Assembly (NCBI GenBank): GCA_001599935.1
Contig: BCIJ01000007.1
Coordinates: 568,168-632,167 of the forward strand
Direction of reading: 5' to 3'
DNA: 64,000 nucleotides
Origin: Holtermannia corniformis
Lineage: Eukaryota; Basidiomycota; Tremellomycetes; Holtermanniales
A program made the position numbers and the translations under genes. The notes below the pieces were generated by a model, which ran no database searches, was not told the origin of the DNA, and saw only the letters and a program-made list of their open reading frames with translations. Shown one piece after another: positions 1 to 9,934 of the stretch (positions within the stretch are counted from its first letter, which is position 1; each line of letters begins with the position of its first letter).

Positions 1-1293
1 TGCGCACTGGAGATTGAGACTGACCTGGATGCAGACTACCTTGCCGATCGGACCTCGGCCGTGATCAAAGTGCAGTCGCCTACACTGCAGGTCAGCACTG
101 CCGGCCGACCACTGTCCCCTCCCACTACGCCAACCAAGTCTCCTGCCTTCCTTCCCGTCTCGAACCCTTGGTGGGAGCAACCCAAGACGGAGGATGACGA
201 GAGCAAAGACTTGCCCGAGCTCGCCGACTTTATCCGAGGCCTCGTCGTCCAGAGCAATGTGCAGATGCCGACGCTCGCCGTCACCCTGTGCTACCTCGAG
301 CGCCTCAAGGAGATGCTGCCCGCCGTCGCGACCGGCATGAAGTGCACCCGGCACCGCGTCTTCCTCGCCGTGCTCATCTGCGCAGCCAAGTACTGCAACG
401 ACAGCTCGCCCAAGAACATGCACTGGCAAAAGTATGCGCGCTTCTTCTCGCTCGCAGAGGTCAACTTGATGGAGAAGCAGCTGCTCGTCCTGCTCGACTA
501 CCACCTGCGCTGCCTCGAGGGCGACTTGATCAACAACCTGCGACCGTTCTTGATGGCCGAGCGGGAGAAGCGGCGCCAGCCTGCCTCGGCCGGTGTCGGT
601 GGTCGCCGCACATTCGCGGGACAGCTCGGTGTCCCGCCCAACGGGATCGACAGCCCACCCGCAACGCCCGTCAAGGCGCGCTACGGGATTGACAGCGAGC
701 CCCGCGGCGGTGTCTACCGCGTCAACCTCAATGAGCGCCGACCATCGCTGCCCGTGACTTCGATCTCGCACAATGTCGAGTGGTCGAGCCGAGCAGCTAG
801 CTCTGGCGCATACCGTAACAAGGCGACGCTGTTTGACACTGCCTCGCCCATTGCCTCGCCAGCGCCTGCTGCTCTTGCCCGTCGTGGCTCGGCTGCCGGC
901 CTGGCCGCACCAACCCCATCGCGCGCCACGAGCTTTGCCGAGCTCTCGAGCCGAACCTACCTCGATGCCCCGACGCCAGGTCTTGCACGCCGCGACTCCA
1001 ATTGCTCATCCATCAGCGCGAGCTCGCTCTGCTCTGACACGGACACGCCATCCGAAACCTGGTCTTCATCCCCCTACACGCGGCCAACGCTCGTCACGCC
1101 GCAATCGACCCGCAAGGCATCCTACCAGCGCCCCGGCTCGATCCTCATCGTCGACGCCTCGCACCCGGCCCAGCCGAACGCGCCATCACCCTCCCCAACC
1201 CGGTCCTCTTTCTTGAAAAAGTACACCATGGGTCGCGCGCTCCGCAACTCGGCGTCGACAGAGTTTGTCCGCAACTCGTTCCTCGCCCACTAG
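1..1293 (+). CDS. PCL-type (Pho85-partner) cyclin, 5' end missing
   Basis: The frame is open from base 1, so the true start lies left of the window; the stop is TAG at 1291. A cyclin box runs from about base 205 to 520: [14 protein letters not shown], then [30 protein letters not shown] and [11 protein letters not shown]. This is the N-terminal cyclin fold pattern of the Pcl1/Pcl2 group, which activates the Pho85 kinase in bud growth, polarity and G1. The remaining ~250 residues are disordered, Ser/Pro/Arg-rich and full of SP/TP sites, ending [15 protein letters not shown]. No intron is visible in the part present. The family call is firm; the exact PCL subfamily is inference. Confidence 0.85.
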   Translation, partial: CALEIETDLDADYLADRTSAVIKVQSPTLQVSTAGRPLSPPTTPTKSPAFLPVSNPWWEQPKTEDDESKDLPELADFIRGLVVQSNVQMPTLAVTLCYLERLKEMLPAVATGMKCTRHRVFLAVLICAAKYCNDSSPKNMHWQKYARFFSLAEVNLMEKQLLVLLDYHLRCLEGDLINNLRPFLMAEREKRRQPASAGVGGRRTFAGQLGVPPNGIDSPPATPVKARYGIDSEPRGGVYRVNLNERRPSLPVTSISHNVEWSSRAASSGAYRNKATLFDTASPIASPAPAALARRGSAAGLAAPTPSRATSFAELSSRTYLDAPTPGLARRDSNCSSISASSLCSDTDTPSETWSSSPYTRPTLVTPQSTRKASYQRPGSILIVDASHPAQPNAPSPSPTRSSFLKKYTMGRALRNSASTEFVRNSFLAH

Positions 1294-1938
1294 GTTCGCT
1301 CCCTCTCCGCTGGTCCGGTACCATTGTCTCGTCGATTTCCCACCCATTGTTCACCCCACTGCATCCCAACCATCACCATCATCCCCCACCCTGCATTCGT
1401 CCATTCCTTGTCGGTCTGCCTGCTCGTCGCATTGTTGCTTGTCGTCTGTCATGATGTCTTTCGGGTACTCTTAATGCATGCCATATATGATACACCTGCT
1501 CGCACGGCCACGCCACATTGTTGAGATTGCCAGTCCGCCGCATTGCGCATGTCGCCGTCCACCGGCAAGCATCGCGCGACGCTGAGAGGCAATGTATGCT
1601 CTGTACATTAATGCTGCACGGCTCAGGATGGATTGCACTGATCGCGTCCGAGTCAGAACTCCCGACCAAACCCCCAAGCTAACTTTGATATTCTTCAGCT
1701 CGCTGCGCGGTACACGTCATCACCACGTCACTGTCCCATTTTTGGGCGCGTTGTCAGCTTGGCAACGGCGCCATCGGTTCTTTTGGACGACATTGCACTC
1801 GCCCGCCGTCCCCAGTCTGACCCTATCCCACCAGTCTGTAATCACCTACCTGTATGTATACTGGTGCCATCGTTTGTTCAAATATCAGGATCTAGCGGCC
1901 TGACGCGTCGCCCTTAGCCTATCTCCACTACACATAAA
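1294..1938. other. Intergenic: cyclin 3' side and IMPDH promoter
   Basis: No supportable gene. The part upstream of the IMPDH start is pyrimidine-rich and contains short AT-rich stretches, as expected of a fungal promoter. No individual binding site can be assigned. Confidence 0.6.
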
Positions 1939-3935
1939 ATGCCCCACTCGCTCAAGACTCCCGAGCAACTGCTCGACCCCGCCACGGCGTTCGAGGTCCT
2001 TGCTGAATACCCGCGCGGTGATGGCTTGAGCCTCAAGGAGCTCATGGACTCGAGCAAGAACGGTGGCTTGACGTACAATGACTTCCTCATGCTCCCGGGC
2101 CACATCAACTTTGAGGTCAGTACGATATGCTACTGGATCTGTCTTGGTATAGGCACAGTGATCAGTCTCATGATTCAGATGTTGCATGGCCGATGGCGGA
2201 CCGACAGTGTTCGCGAGTCCGACTAGACGCTGACAAACCATTTGTAGGCCAGCAAGGTCTCGCTCGAGTCGCGGTAAGTGTCCGCGCGCGCAAACGGTCC
2301 GTGCTGATCGCCTATAGTGTCACGCGCAAGATTGTCCTCAATACCCCTTTCCTCTCGTCGCCCATGGATACCGTTACCGAGGACCGGTAAGCTCCCGCAG
2401 CTTCCCGCTAGCTTCGCAACTCACCACCACTCAGTATGGCCATCGCCCTCGCGCTCCACGGCGGTCTCGGCATTATCCACCACAACTGCACGCCCGAGGA
2501 CCAGGCGGCCATGGTGTACCGCGTCAAGAAGTTTGAAAACGGGTTCATCACCGACCCCGTCGTGCTCAGCCCCGAGGGCACCGTCGGCGAGTGAGTCTGC
2601 AAAACCGTTCACACGAGTCACTGTACTGACGGCGCCAGCGTGCTTGAGATCAAGCAGCGCCTTGGGTTCTGCGGTGTGCCCATCACGGCTACTGGCAAGC
2701 TCGGCGGCAAGCTCGTCGGCATCGTCACCGGTCGTGACGTCCAGTTCCGTGACGCCACCGCACCGCTCAAATCGGTCATGACCCAGGAGGCCGACCTCGT
2801 TGTCGGCAAGGCCGGCATCACGCTCGACGAGGCCAACACCATCCTCCGTGACTCGAAGAAGGGCAAGCTGCCCATTGTCGACGCCAACGGCAACCTCGTC
2901 TCGCTCCTCGCTCGCAGCGACTTGCTCAAGAACCAAAACTACCCGTTGGCGAGCAAGCTCCCGAGCTCAAAGCAGCTCTACTGTGGTGCCGCCATCGGCA
3001 CTCGTCCCGCTGACAAGGACCGACTCAAGCTCCTTGTCGAGGCCGGTCTTGACGTCGTCGTCCTCGATTCGTCTCAGGGCAACTCGACCTTCCAGATCGA
3101 GTTTATCAAGTGGATCAAGGCCACCTTCCCCGAGTTGCAGATCATTGCCGGCAACGTTGTCACTCGCGAGCAGGCCGCTCACTTGATTGCCGCCGGCGCT
3201 GACGGTCTCCGCATCGGCATGGGCAGTGGCAGCATCTGCATCACCCAGGAAGTCATGGCCGTCGGTCGGCCGCAGGGCACGGCCGTCTACGCTGTTTCCG
3301 AGTTTGCCAACCGCTTTGGCGTCCCCACCATTGCCGATGGCGGGATCGGCAACATTGGCCATATTGCCAAGGCGCTCGCTCTCGGTGCTGGCGCCGTCAT
3401 GATGGGCGGTCTCCTTGCCGGCACGACCGAGTCGCCAGGAGAGTACTTTTTCCACGAAGGCAAGCGCGTAAAGGTCTACCGTGGAATGGGCTCGATCGAG
3501 GCCATGGAGCACTCGAAGAAGGGCAAGGCAGCGACCAAGGCCGTCGGCACCGACAACGCCGCGACCGCCCGGTACTTTTCAGAGGCCGATGCGGTCAAGG
3601 TCGCTCAGGGTGTCTCGGGCGACGTCCAGGACAAGGGCTCGCTCACAAAGTTCATCCCGTACTTGTACACTGGGTTGCAGCACTCGCTGCAAGACTCGGG
3701 TATCCGGAGGTCCGTCGCTGGCGTGCTGGTCTGGCTCTGTTCATTGCTGATGACTCTTGCAGCATTCAGGACTTGCAGGCTGGTGGTCGTGAGGGACGGG
3801 TCCGATTCGAATTGCGGACGGCGTCGGCTCAGGTTGAGGGTGGCGTGCACGGGCTCAACAGGTACGCAGAATGTCCCAAAGTAAAGGTACGTACGCTGAC
3901 GAGTGCACAGCTACACCAAGAGGTTGTTTGCTTGA
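1939..3935 (+). CDS. IMD1: Inosine-5'-monophosphate dehydrogenase (IMPDH)
   Basis: Oxidises IMP to XMP with NAD+, the committed step of GMP synthesis, as a cytosolic tetramer. Seven exons (1939-2115, 2248-2273, 2318-2386, 2435-2590, 2639-3709, 3763-3861, 3911-3935) give 540 codons, normal for eukaryotic IMPDH. Visible signatures: [11 protein letters not shown] near the N-terminus, a CBS-domain region ([12 protein letters not shown] ... [14 protein letters not shown]), the core [12 protein letters not shown], the catalytic loop [12 protein letters not shown] with Cys at about residue 343, [16 protein letters not shown], and the flap region [10 protein letters not shown]. Exon 2 is only 26 nt. 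The fifth donor reads GTCCGT. IMPDH is the target of mycophenolic acid; resistance cannot be judged here. The gene symbol follows fungal usage. Confidence 0.97.
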
Positions 3936-4068
3936 GCCCCGTCATAGCGCAATGCATACGTCTCTGTCTTAGCCAGCGCGGGCCGATCCCCGTCGGGATT
4001 CGAATACGTCCCGGACTCAATCTCTGTGACGTCTTCTCTCATCTTGTTCAACCACCATCATCCGCGCA

Positions 4069-5487
4069 ATGCCTTCGCAGTATCACTATACGCATATTGC
4101 CAGAGGCCCGCGCTTTGAGCGTCACGGCATGCTCCATCACCCTCGTCCGGTGAGACAGGTTGCGCCTAGCTATTTGGCTTCGCCGTCGCAATGGAGTGGA
4201 ATCACCCGAGTCCACGAGTGGCGACACGGTGTGCACCAAGGACAGATCGGTGTTGCTAGTGCCGTTGTCAGTGCATCGCCGCAGCCCACCATCGCCCAGA
4301 AGCAGAGCAGCGTCGCGGTGACTCAAGACCGAGACGGAATGTTCACTGAAAATTGCTCGACTATCGATACCGTACGTTCTGCTTCTCGTCACTCGCAGTG
4401 TTCAAGGGGTAGCGCTGACACCTCGTGTCAGTCGATTCACGACGACGCTGATTTCGACGCCGACGTCGACACCGACACCGACACCGTGTCTGCCACCGAA
4501 TCGCACGACTCGCTGCAATGGCCACACAGCGCGAGCGACGTTTCGGCTCTGGTGCGCTCGCCGCAGTCCGTATCGGACCTTGTCCTGCCGAGTCCGGTCA
4601 ACGCGCGGTCTGCGTTGAACAACGAATGGAAGAACCATGGTCCGGATGTTGCTAAGCCTGCCCACGCGGCGTCGCGCGTGGTTGCTCCGCCGCTTTGGAT
4701 CGCATCACCTTGCGGACCGTCGGCTACCCATCAGCTGGACCCCGGATTCTCGTACGCTGTGCTCATCCCCGTGGCAGAGTCCAACGCGTCACACGAGGTC
4801 GCGCAAGAGGTCGCGCAAGAGGCGTTCATTCGCGCTGCCGTTGCGCGCCGCCCAGGCTCTCCCGTTAGCCCGTTCAGCAGCCCCAACGACTCGGACAATG
4901 TGAAGCGGATTCCTCACCAGCACACCTTCAAGACAACCTTCAACCCGCCGCCGCCTATGCGCTCCCGCCCTGATCTTCAAGCCTATCCCGCGGTCGCAAC
5001 CATATCGGTGTATGACACTGCATCAATCCCAGCGGAATATCACTTGCTACGCCTTCGCCCAGCTCCCCTGACTGTCACCGCGTCTGTGGAAGACTATTCG
5101 GGACCCATCGACGATAGAGACCGTGCAACGCCAGCATCGATCCGTCCCTTTCGATCGACATCGGAGCACCAATACCACAAAGACGTAATGCAACTGCACT
5201 CGATCTCGTGGCACGCCCACTGCACCGCCGATCTCGTGATCACGCTTCGGCTGCAGAGGTGCTGTACGCTCGAGTCGATCGTTCGCGATACCGACGCCGA
5301 GCTGGCTCGCATCAGGCACCGCCCGCTCAGCTACCGTCGTACGCCGCAGACTGATGAAATGTTCCGGACGGGACAGGCCTGGGTCTTGGACGCATACCAC
5401 GTTACGCGCAGTTTGGAAAACGGCAAGAACTCCGGGCGCCAATGGTGCAGCTGCTGCCTCTATGGTGAACCTTTGGAGCGAAAATAG
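4069..5487 (+). CDS. Hypothetical protein, Ser/Pro/His-rich
   Basis: A single open frame of 472 residues starts 133 bp after the IMPDH stop. No recognised domain. Visible features are an N-terminal stretch rich in His and aromatics, an acidic alternating Asp run (DADFDADVDTDTDTVSAT, about residues 125-145) and a heptad-like EVAQEVAQEAF repeat near residue 245. There is no signal peptide or membrane segment. A short in-frame intron (GTACGT to CAG at about 4372-4399) is possible without changing the frame. The ORF length is well above its surroundings, which is the main support. Function is unknown. Confidence 0.55.
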   Translation: MPSQYHYTHIARGPRFERHGMLHHPRPVRQVAPSYLASPSQWSGITRVHEWRHGVHQGQIGVASAVVSASPQPTIAQKQSSVAVTQDRDGMFTENCSTIDTVRSASRHSQCSRGSADTSCQSIHDDADFDADVDTDTDTVSATESHDSLQWPHSASDVSALVRSPQSVSDLVLPSPVNARSALNNEWKNHGPDVAKPAHAASRVVAPPLWIASPCGPSATHQLDPGFSYAVLIPVAESNASHEVAQEVAQEAFIRAAVARRPGSPVSPFSSPNDSDNVKRIPHQHTFKTTFNPPPPMRSRPDLQAYPAVATISVYDTASIPAEYHLLRLRPAPLTVTASVEDYSGPIDDRDRATPASIRPFRSTSEHQYHKDVMQLHSISWHAHCTADLVITLRLQRCCTLESIVRDTDAELARIRHRPLSYRRTPQTDEMFRTGQAWVLDAYHVTRSLENGKNSGRQWCSCCLYGEPLERK

Positions 5488-5703
5488 GCGTCGTTTGCCT
5501 GACGTCCTGCTCTGAGCGGCACACGGCAGCAACCTCAGCGTTCGACAATGTGATTCTCCACCCTCTACATGATTGCCTGGTACTTTTGTGTGCTTGTGTT
5601 TGATACCCCAAACCCCGTAGCCAGTGTTCGATGCATGAGATTATGTTTGTCATCCCAGAGTAGTGCACTATGTTGCTACATGATGAGGTCGCGACCCCTT
5701 TGC

Positions 5704-8700
5704 TCACTTCTTCTCCGCTGTCGGCGCTGCCTGCCCGCCCGTCATGAAACCCAACAAGCTCCCCTTCATCTCGGCCAGCTGACGCTGCTTGTCCTCCTCG
5801 ATCAACCTGGAAGGGTCAGCAGATACTCCGCGGCTGGAGATGCCTGTCTCACTTTGCAAACTCCTCGGCGTTGTCCTTCCAGTACTTTTGCTCCTCTTGG
5901 TAGATCTTTTGCGCCTGCGCCCGCTTGGCCTCGAGATATGTCTGCGGTTGGTTTGGACGCGTGGCGCCGCCCTGCACCAGCATCAGTTCCCAGTACACGC
6001 GCTCCTGTGCAGCCCTGCTCACCCCTGCAAGACTGCCTACAGCACTGCTCAACCAGCCACCACCCACACTGTTCGAGTGCGGGTGCTTGCGCTCCCACTC
6101 CTCGACAGCCTTTTGCTTTGCCTCTGCCTCCTTCTTGGCGTACTCGATGGGAATGTCCTTACCGGCGTACGCCTGCAAAATTGGCCGCACATCCTTGGGC
6201 GCAAAGATCCCGATCGCTAATGGAGTCAGCTTGGGTGATGCAGCATGGTCTGCACTCACACTCGAGGAAGGGGATCAGATCGACCAAACCCTTATCGCCA
6301 GCCTTGCCTTCCCAAGGCTTGACCACGATAGCGTTCTCAGGCTGCAACGCGACGTGCTCCTCGTTAATGTCAAGCATGATGACCTTGGCCGGGTCGCGGT
6401 TGAGATATGTCAAGTCCTGTGCGTCGATGAGCTCAGCACACCCGCAAGCGTATGGAAAATGACCTTGACAGTCTTGCCGTTGACATAGCGAGTCGCGTCA
6501 CGGAAGAGCTTGTAAGGGAGATAGGCGCCGTAAGGGTCGAGCTTCTCGGCCACGGGCGCGGCAGTCTGCGACACTGTCAGCACGTTTCGAAGCGGTCAAG
6601 TGACGCAGACTGACGTAGAGCGGCTGGCTCGTGAACAGCACAATCTCATAGAATTGCGACAGGTACGCAAGGAAATAGTCGACGCCAGGTCGCTTGACAG
6701 TCTGCCAGCCCTTGGCGCGCTGTGATAGATGTTAGCCATGCTAGTGCGCGCCACGATGACTTTGTCAACTCACATCCCATGTGCTGCTGACAAGCAGGCC
6801 CTCGAGGTCGATCACAAGGGTATAAGGTCGCTGGTGAGGAGGAGGAAGAGGGTCAGGCAGCAGCTTGTCAAACGCAGGCTTGTTAAAGTACTTGCACAAT
6901 GTTAGCAAACAGCAAGACTATAGCCGAGTCTGACTCACGTCGAGCATTTCGGAGAGGTTGGCACGGAAGCGGTTGTAGCCCGTCGCGACCGGGTTGCCAG
7001 TCTGTTCCGATTGTGTCTGCTGCAGGTAGTCAGTCATGCGCCTGGCGAGACGAGTGCATTCTCGTGAGCCGCTCGAGTTGGCCGCACAAACGAAGCAATC
7101 TGTGAGCATGAAGCCTCGTGCCACTTGCAGCGCGCCCAACAGTGGAGGAAATCCACGATGGATAAGTCTGCACCGTCCCTGAAACGGCTGATGGGCAAGA
7201 GATTTCGCGCAGTAGCTCCAACGTGTGAGACACTCGCAGAGCGTGGGCCAATGTGAATGAAGCGCCGATGACCGACAGTCCAGACGTCGAGGCGCAAATG
7301 TTGGGCCTCCCACCGAGTCTGTCGGTCACCAGTATATGGCAACACGGTTACAGAGACGATGGCAGAGACGCGGACGCCTCACGGACAGCCACGAATTGAG
7401 CCTAGTGAGATGGTCAAAGCGGGCGCCTCCACACATGCGACGGCACAGTGAGACGCTTTCCTTGGTCCACCATTAAGCAACGTGCTCTCTTGAGGCCTGA
7501 TCTCCGCCAAGATCCCAGCAGCGAGCTACGACACGGTACAAACCTGGTCCAGCGCTCGCAGAACCGCTTCAGACCCTAAGGTGTTCGCACAAGTTGCCAG
7601 CTTGGTCCAGCTATTCATCTTCAGCGTCGATGCGCTGCAAGACCGCGCGGCCGCCATGATGAAGTCGCCTCTCGGCGTTTATGTGCCGAGGGAAAGGCGG
7701 AGCTATAGCCCCCCAGCGGTCTCTTCGCAATCCGCAGCGCACGGTCGCTAAGGACGAATGGCTCGACCAAGCAGGCAACCTGTGCGAGCACCTTCAGGGC
7801 CTCGAAGCAGCTGAGCAATGCGAGCAAGCAAGCGAATCCCTATAGTGTAGGCCCCGAGCCAACCGGGAAGTGTCTTACATGGTCGAGGCACACCAACCCA
7901 CAGATGACAGATCAATGCTCAAGTGCGGCTCCAAAGACTGCTTCAGGCAGCGATCAAAGTGGCCTGCAGACTAGCATCTGGACATGTGGATCAATGTCCG
8001 ACCGAAGCGCTTCACGGCGACCAGTAATCCTTGCCCGGCGATCAGGCTGTCGTGCAGCATGCTGCCATTCAACAAGGCTTACGGTAGTATTACCCGATGC
8101 AGAACTCGCGATACGAAACACCAAGCAGAGCACATCAGGGTTTACTCTCAGCCAATGCTTCTCAGCACAAGAATAGCGCGATTGGGGCTACTGTGAGTGC
8201 TGGTATGACCCGACAAGTTGCACCGTCAGCGACGCTGTCTCGTCGCGCACCGGCCTCGGAGCATACGAAGAGCTGGAGCAGCTCGTCTGCATGCTCCCGC
8301 CGTGCGGCATAGCCCAGTAGATCATCGAGTGCGGAGCTGCCCACTGTCGATGTAGCGGCTTCAAAACAAGCCACCATGCCGCCAGAGTCACAGCTCGCCT
8401 CGATGATCTTTCAGGCTGCGCCAGCTGCGAACATGACATGCGCAACTTGGCGAAGGCTCGCTAGCCGATTATGACTGTGCCTCTTATGGGTGGCTACGGG
8501 CTGGTAGTCTTCAGCGTCGTAGCGACGCTGCTGATTGACCAGACATGATAGCTAGAGATCGGCAAGCTACCAGGATGTTCCCCAGTCGCCAGAAGCAGCC
8601 ATGACGAGTCAGCAGACAAGCTGCTGTACCGAAGATCTGGCGCTTTGGCACGGGCCGTGCTCAGTGCGGCTCGTGTTCTCGCTTACTGAGCTATGACAGC

Positions 8701-9700
8701 GCGGCATGAGCCAATACAACGTCGACGCAGCCGGGAATCGTAGCTCACGGTGCGGCAGGACGCACGCGCCACGAGTCTAGCTATCGAGCATTGGACGCCA
8801 TGCGAATCCTGCCTGAGAAGTGCATACAGCTGTGTATAGCTAGTTGACTTCTTGAGGACAGGGTGCCGTATGCGATCACCGACTGACTGAGTAGTACCAG
8901 CATCGCCGGCCTGACGCTATACGATGGCCCGTGTGTGATATAGCTGACACGCTCGCGGCCAGACGGGTACCTCGCACAGACTGCGACGGCGCAGGGGAGA
9001 AGCCGCGGGAAGCTGATGGATCTGCTGCTGTGTGCTATCTCTCGCTGCGCCGTGATTTCGTGTGCCAGTAACCCATGTGTAACGCCGGAGCCGTCACACT
9101 CGCCCGATACCTGGCTGCTAGCCGCGAAACAGCACTCACCTGGTTCTTTCCATCGACCCACCAAACGCCGCCCAGGCCACCGAGCAGGACGGCCGCGAGG
9201 CCAAAGCGCAGCATGAAGCGCTTACGCTGCTCGATGCTCGATACGTATTGTTTCGGCTTGGCGTTCGTCCTGCGCCTTGTCCCGTCTGCACCGACACCAC
9301 CAGCGGCGGCATCGCCCTCGATCGCTTTCGGCTGCTGCTCAGTCTTGATGTTTGCTTCTGGGTCAATGTCGAGCGATGGCAGGGACGCCAGGTCGAATTT
9401 CGGCTCGGGTTCAAGTTCACGTTCGAGCGGCGTCGTCTCACTCTTGCCGCTGATGGTGCTCGCACCACGGCCGAGATTCAACACTTGCGGTTCGAATGGC
9501 TCGTCTCCCTTGTTGGCAAAGCCGTTGTCTGCCTGGGTGTCTGGTAGATCTGCCGGTGGCGTGGGCGGTCGTTCGGCTGGTGATGGCGTGGGCGCTGCAC
9601 CGTCGGGTTTCTTGATCCTGATGAGGCATGGTGGCGATGCGTGCAGCTGCCTTGCCTGCGGCAGCGTACGCGTGAGCGCAGTGAGCCTGGATCGGAGCAT
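5704..9700 (-). CDS. TIM50: TIM50, TIM23-complex receptor of the mitochondrial inner membrane
   Basis: Tim50 is the intermembrane-space receptor that hands presequence proteins from TOM to TIM23. Eight exons (9140-9700, 6939-7019, 6774-6890, 6615-6719, 6464-6565, 6260-6416, 5853-6216, 5704-5806) join to 529 residues. The N-terminus is an Arg-rich presequence ([20 protein letters not shown]) followed by a Pro/Glu-rich stretch and one membrane segment [19 protein letters not shown]. The FCP1-like domain follows: [72 protein letters not shown] charged coiled C-tail ends [14 protein letters not shown]. Intron 1 (7020-9139) is 2.1 kb while the other six are 43-54 nt. The gene is head-to-head with eIF3f. 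Confidence 0.95.
7020..9139 (-). other. Oversized intron 1 of TIM50 (2,120 nt)
   Basis: The donor follows GGAAAGAACCAG at 9139/9140 and reads gtgagt. The acceptor side has a branch-like tgactgac seven to twelve bases before ctgcag at 7020. The phase is 0 on both sides and the spliced protein continues normally into [13 protein letters not shown]. The interior is stop-dense on all frames; I see no domain, no terminal inverted repeats, no poly-A tract and no convincing tRNA. It may be an old insertion or a host for non-coding RNA. Confidence 0.8.
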
Positions 9701-9934
9701 TGTGCTGTCGCGAACGGTAAGATGAAGAAGATGACTAGTGGTGTGGATGTTAAAGTTGGCTGCTTAACCCCTATGGCGTTGAGATAACGCCGATCGCAAT
9801 CTATAACGCCGAGCGGTGCTAAACCCCCCGTTGATCTTGTTAACTTTCTTTGTCCTCTTGTTGAGTTGTCGCTTTCGTCTCTTGTGCACTCGGATCACCT
9901 CACTGGCATCTATAAAGCAGTCTACTACAACACC
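9701..9934. promoter_or_regulatory. Bidirectional promoter between TIM50 and eIF3f
   Basis: Only 234 bp separate the two start codons, so regulation is probably shared. A perfect 10-bp direct repeat ATAACGCCGA lies at 9784-9793 and 9803-9812, 19 bp apart, in the middle of the interval. It is a candidate factor-binding pair; the factor is unknown. Confidence 0.5.

Noticed and set aside
3930..4015. tRNA-like stretch with TAGCGCAATG and GGGATTCGAAT
   Set aside because: A-box-like and B-box-like words are present, but the acceptor and D stems do not pair and the T loop would be ten bases.
8781..9164. 127-codon ORF inside the TIM50 intron as a nested gene
   Set aside because: No domain, overlaps the TIM50 exon 1 donor, and no codon-usage contrast that I can see.
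9909..9919. TATAAAG as a TATA box of eIF3f
   Set aside because: It is only about 20 bp upstream of the start codon, too close to place a transcription start before the ATG.
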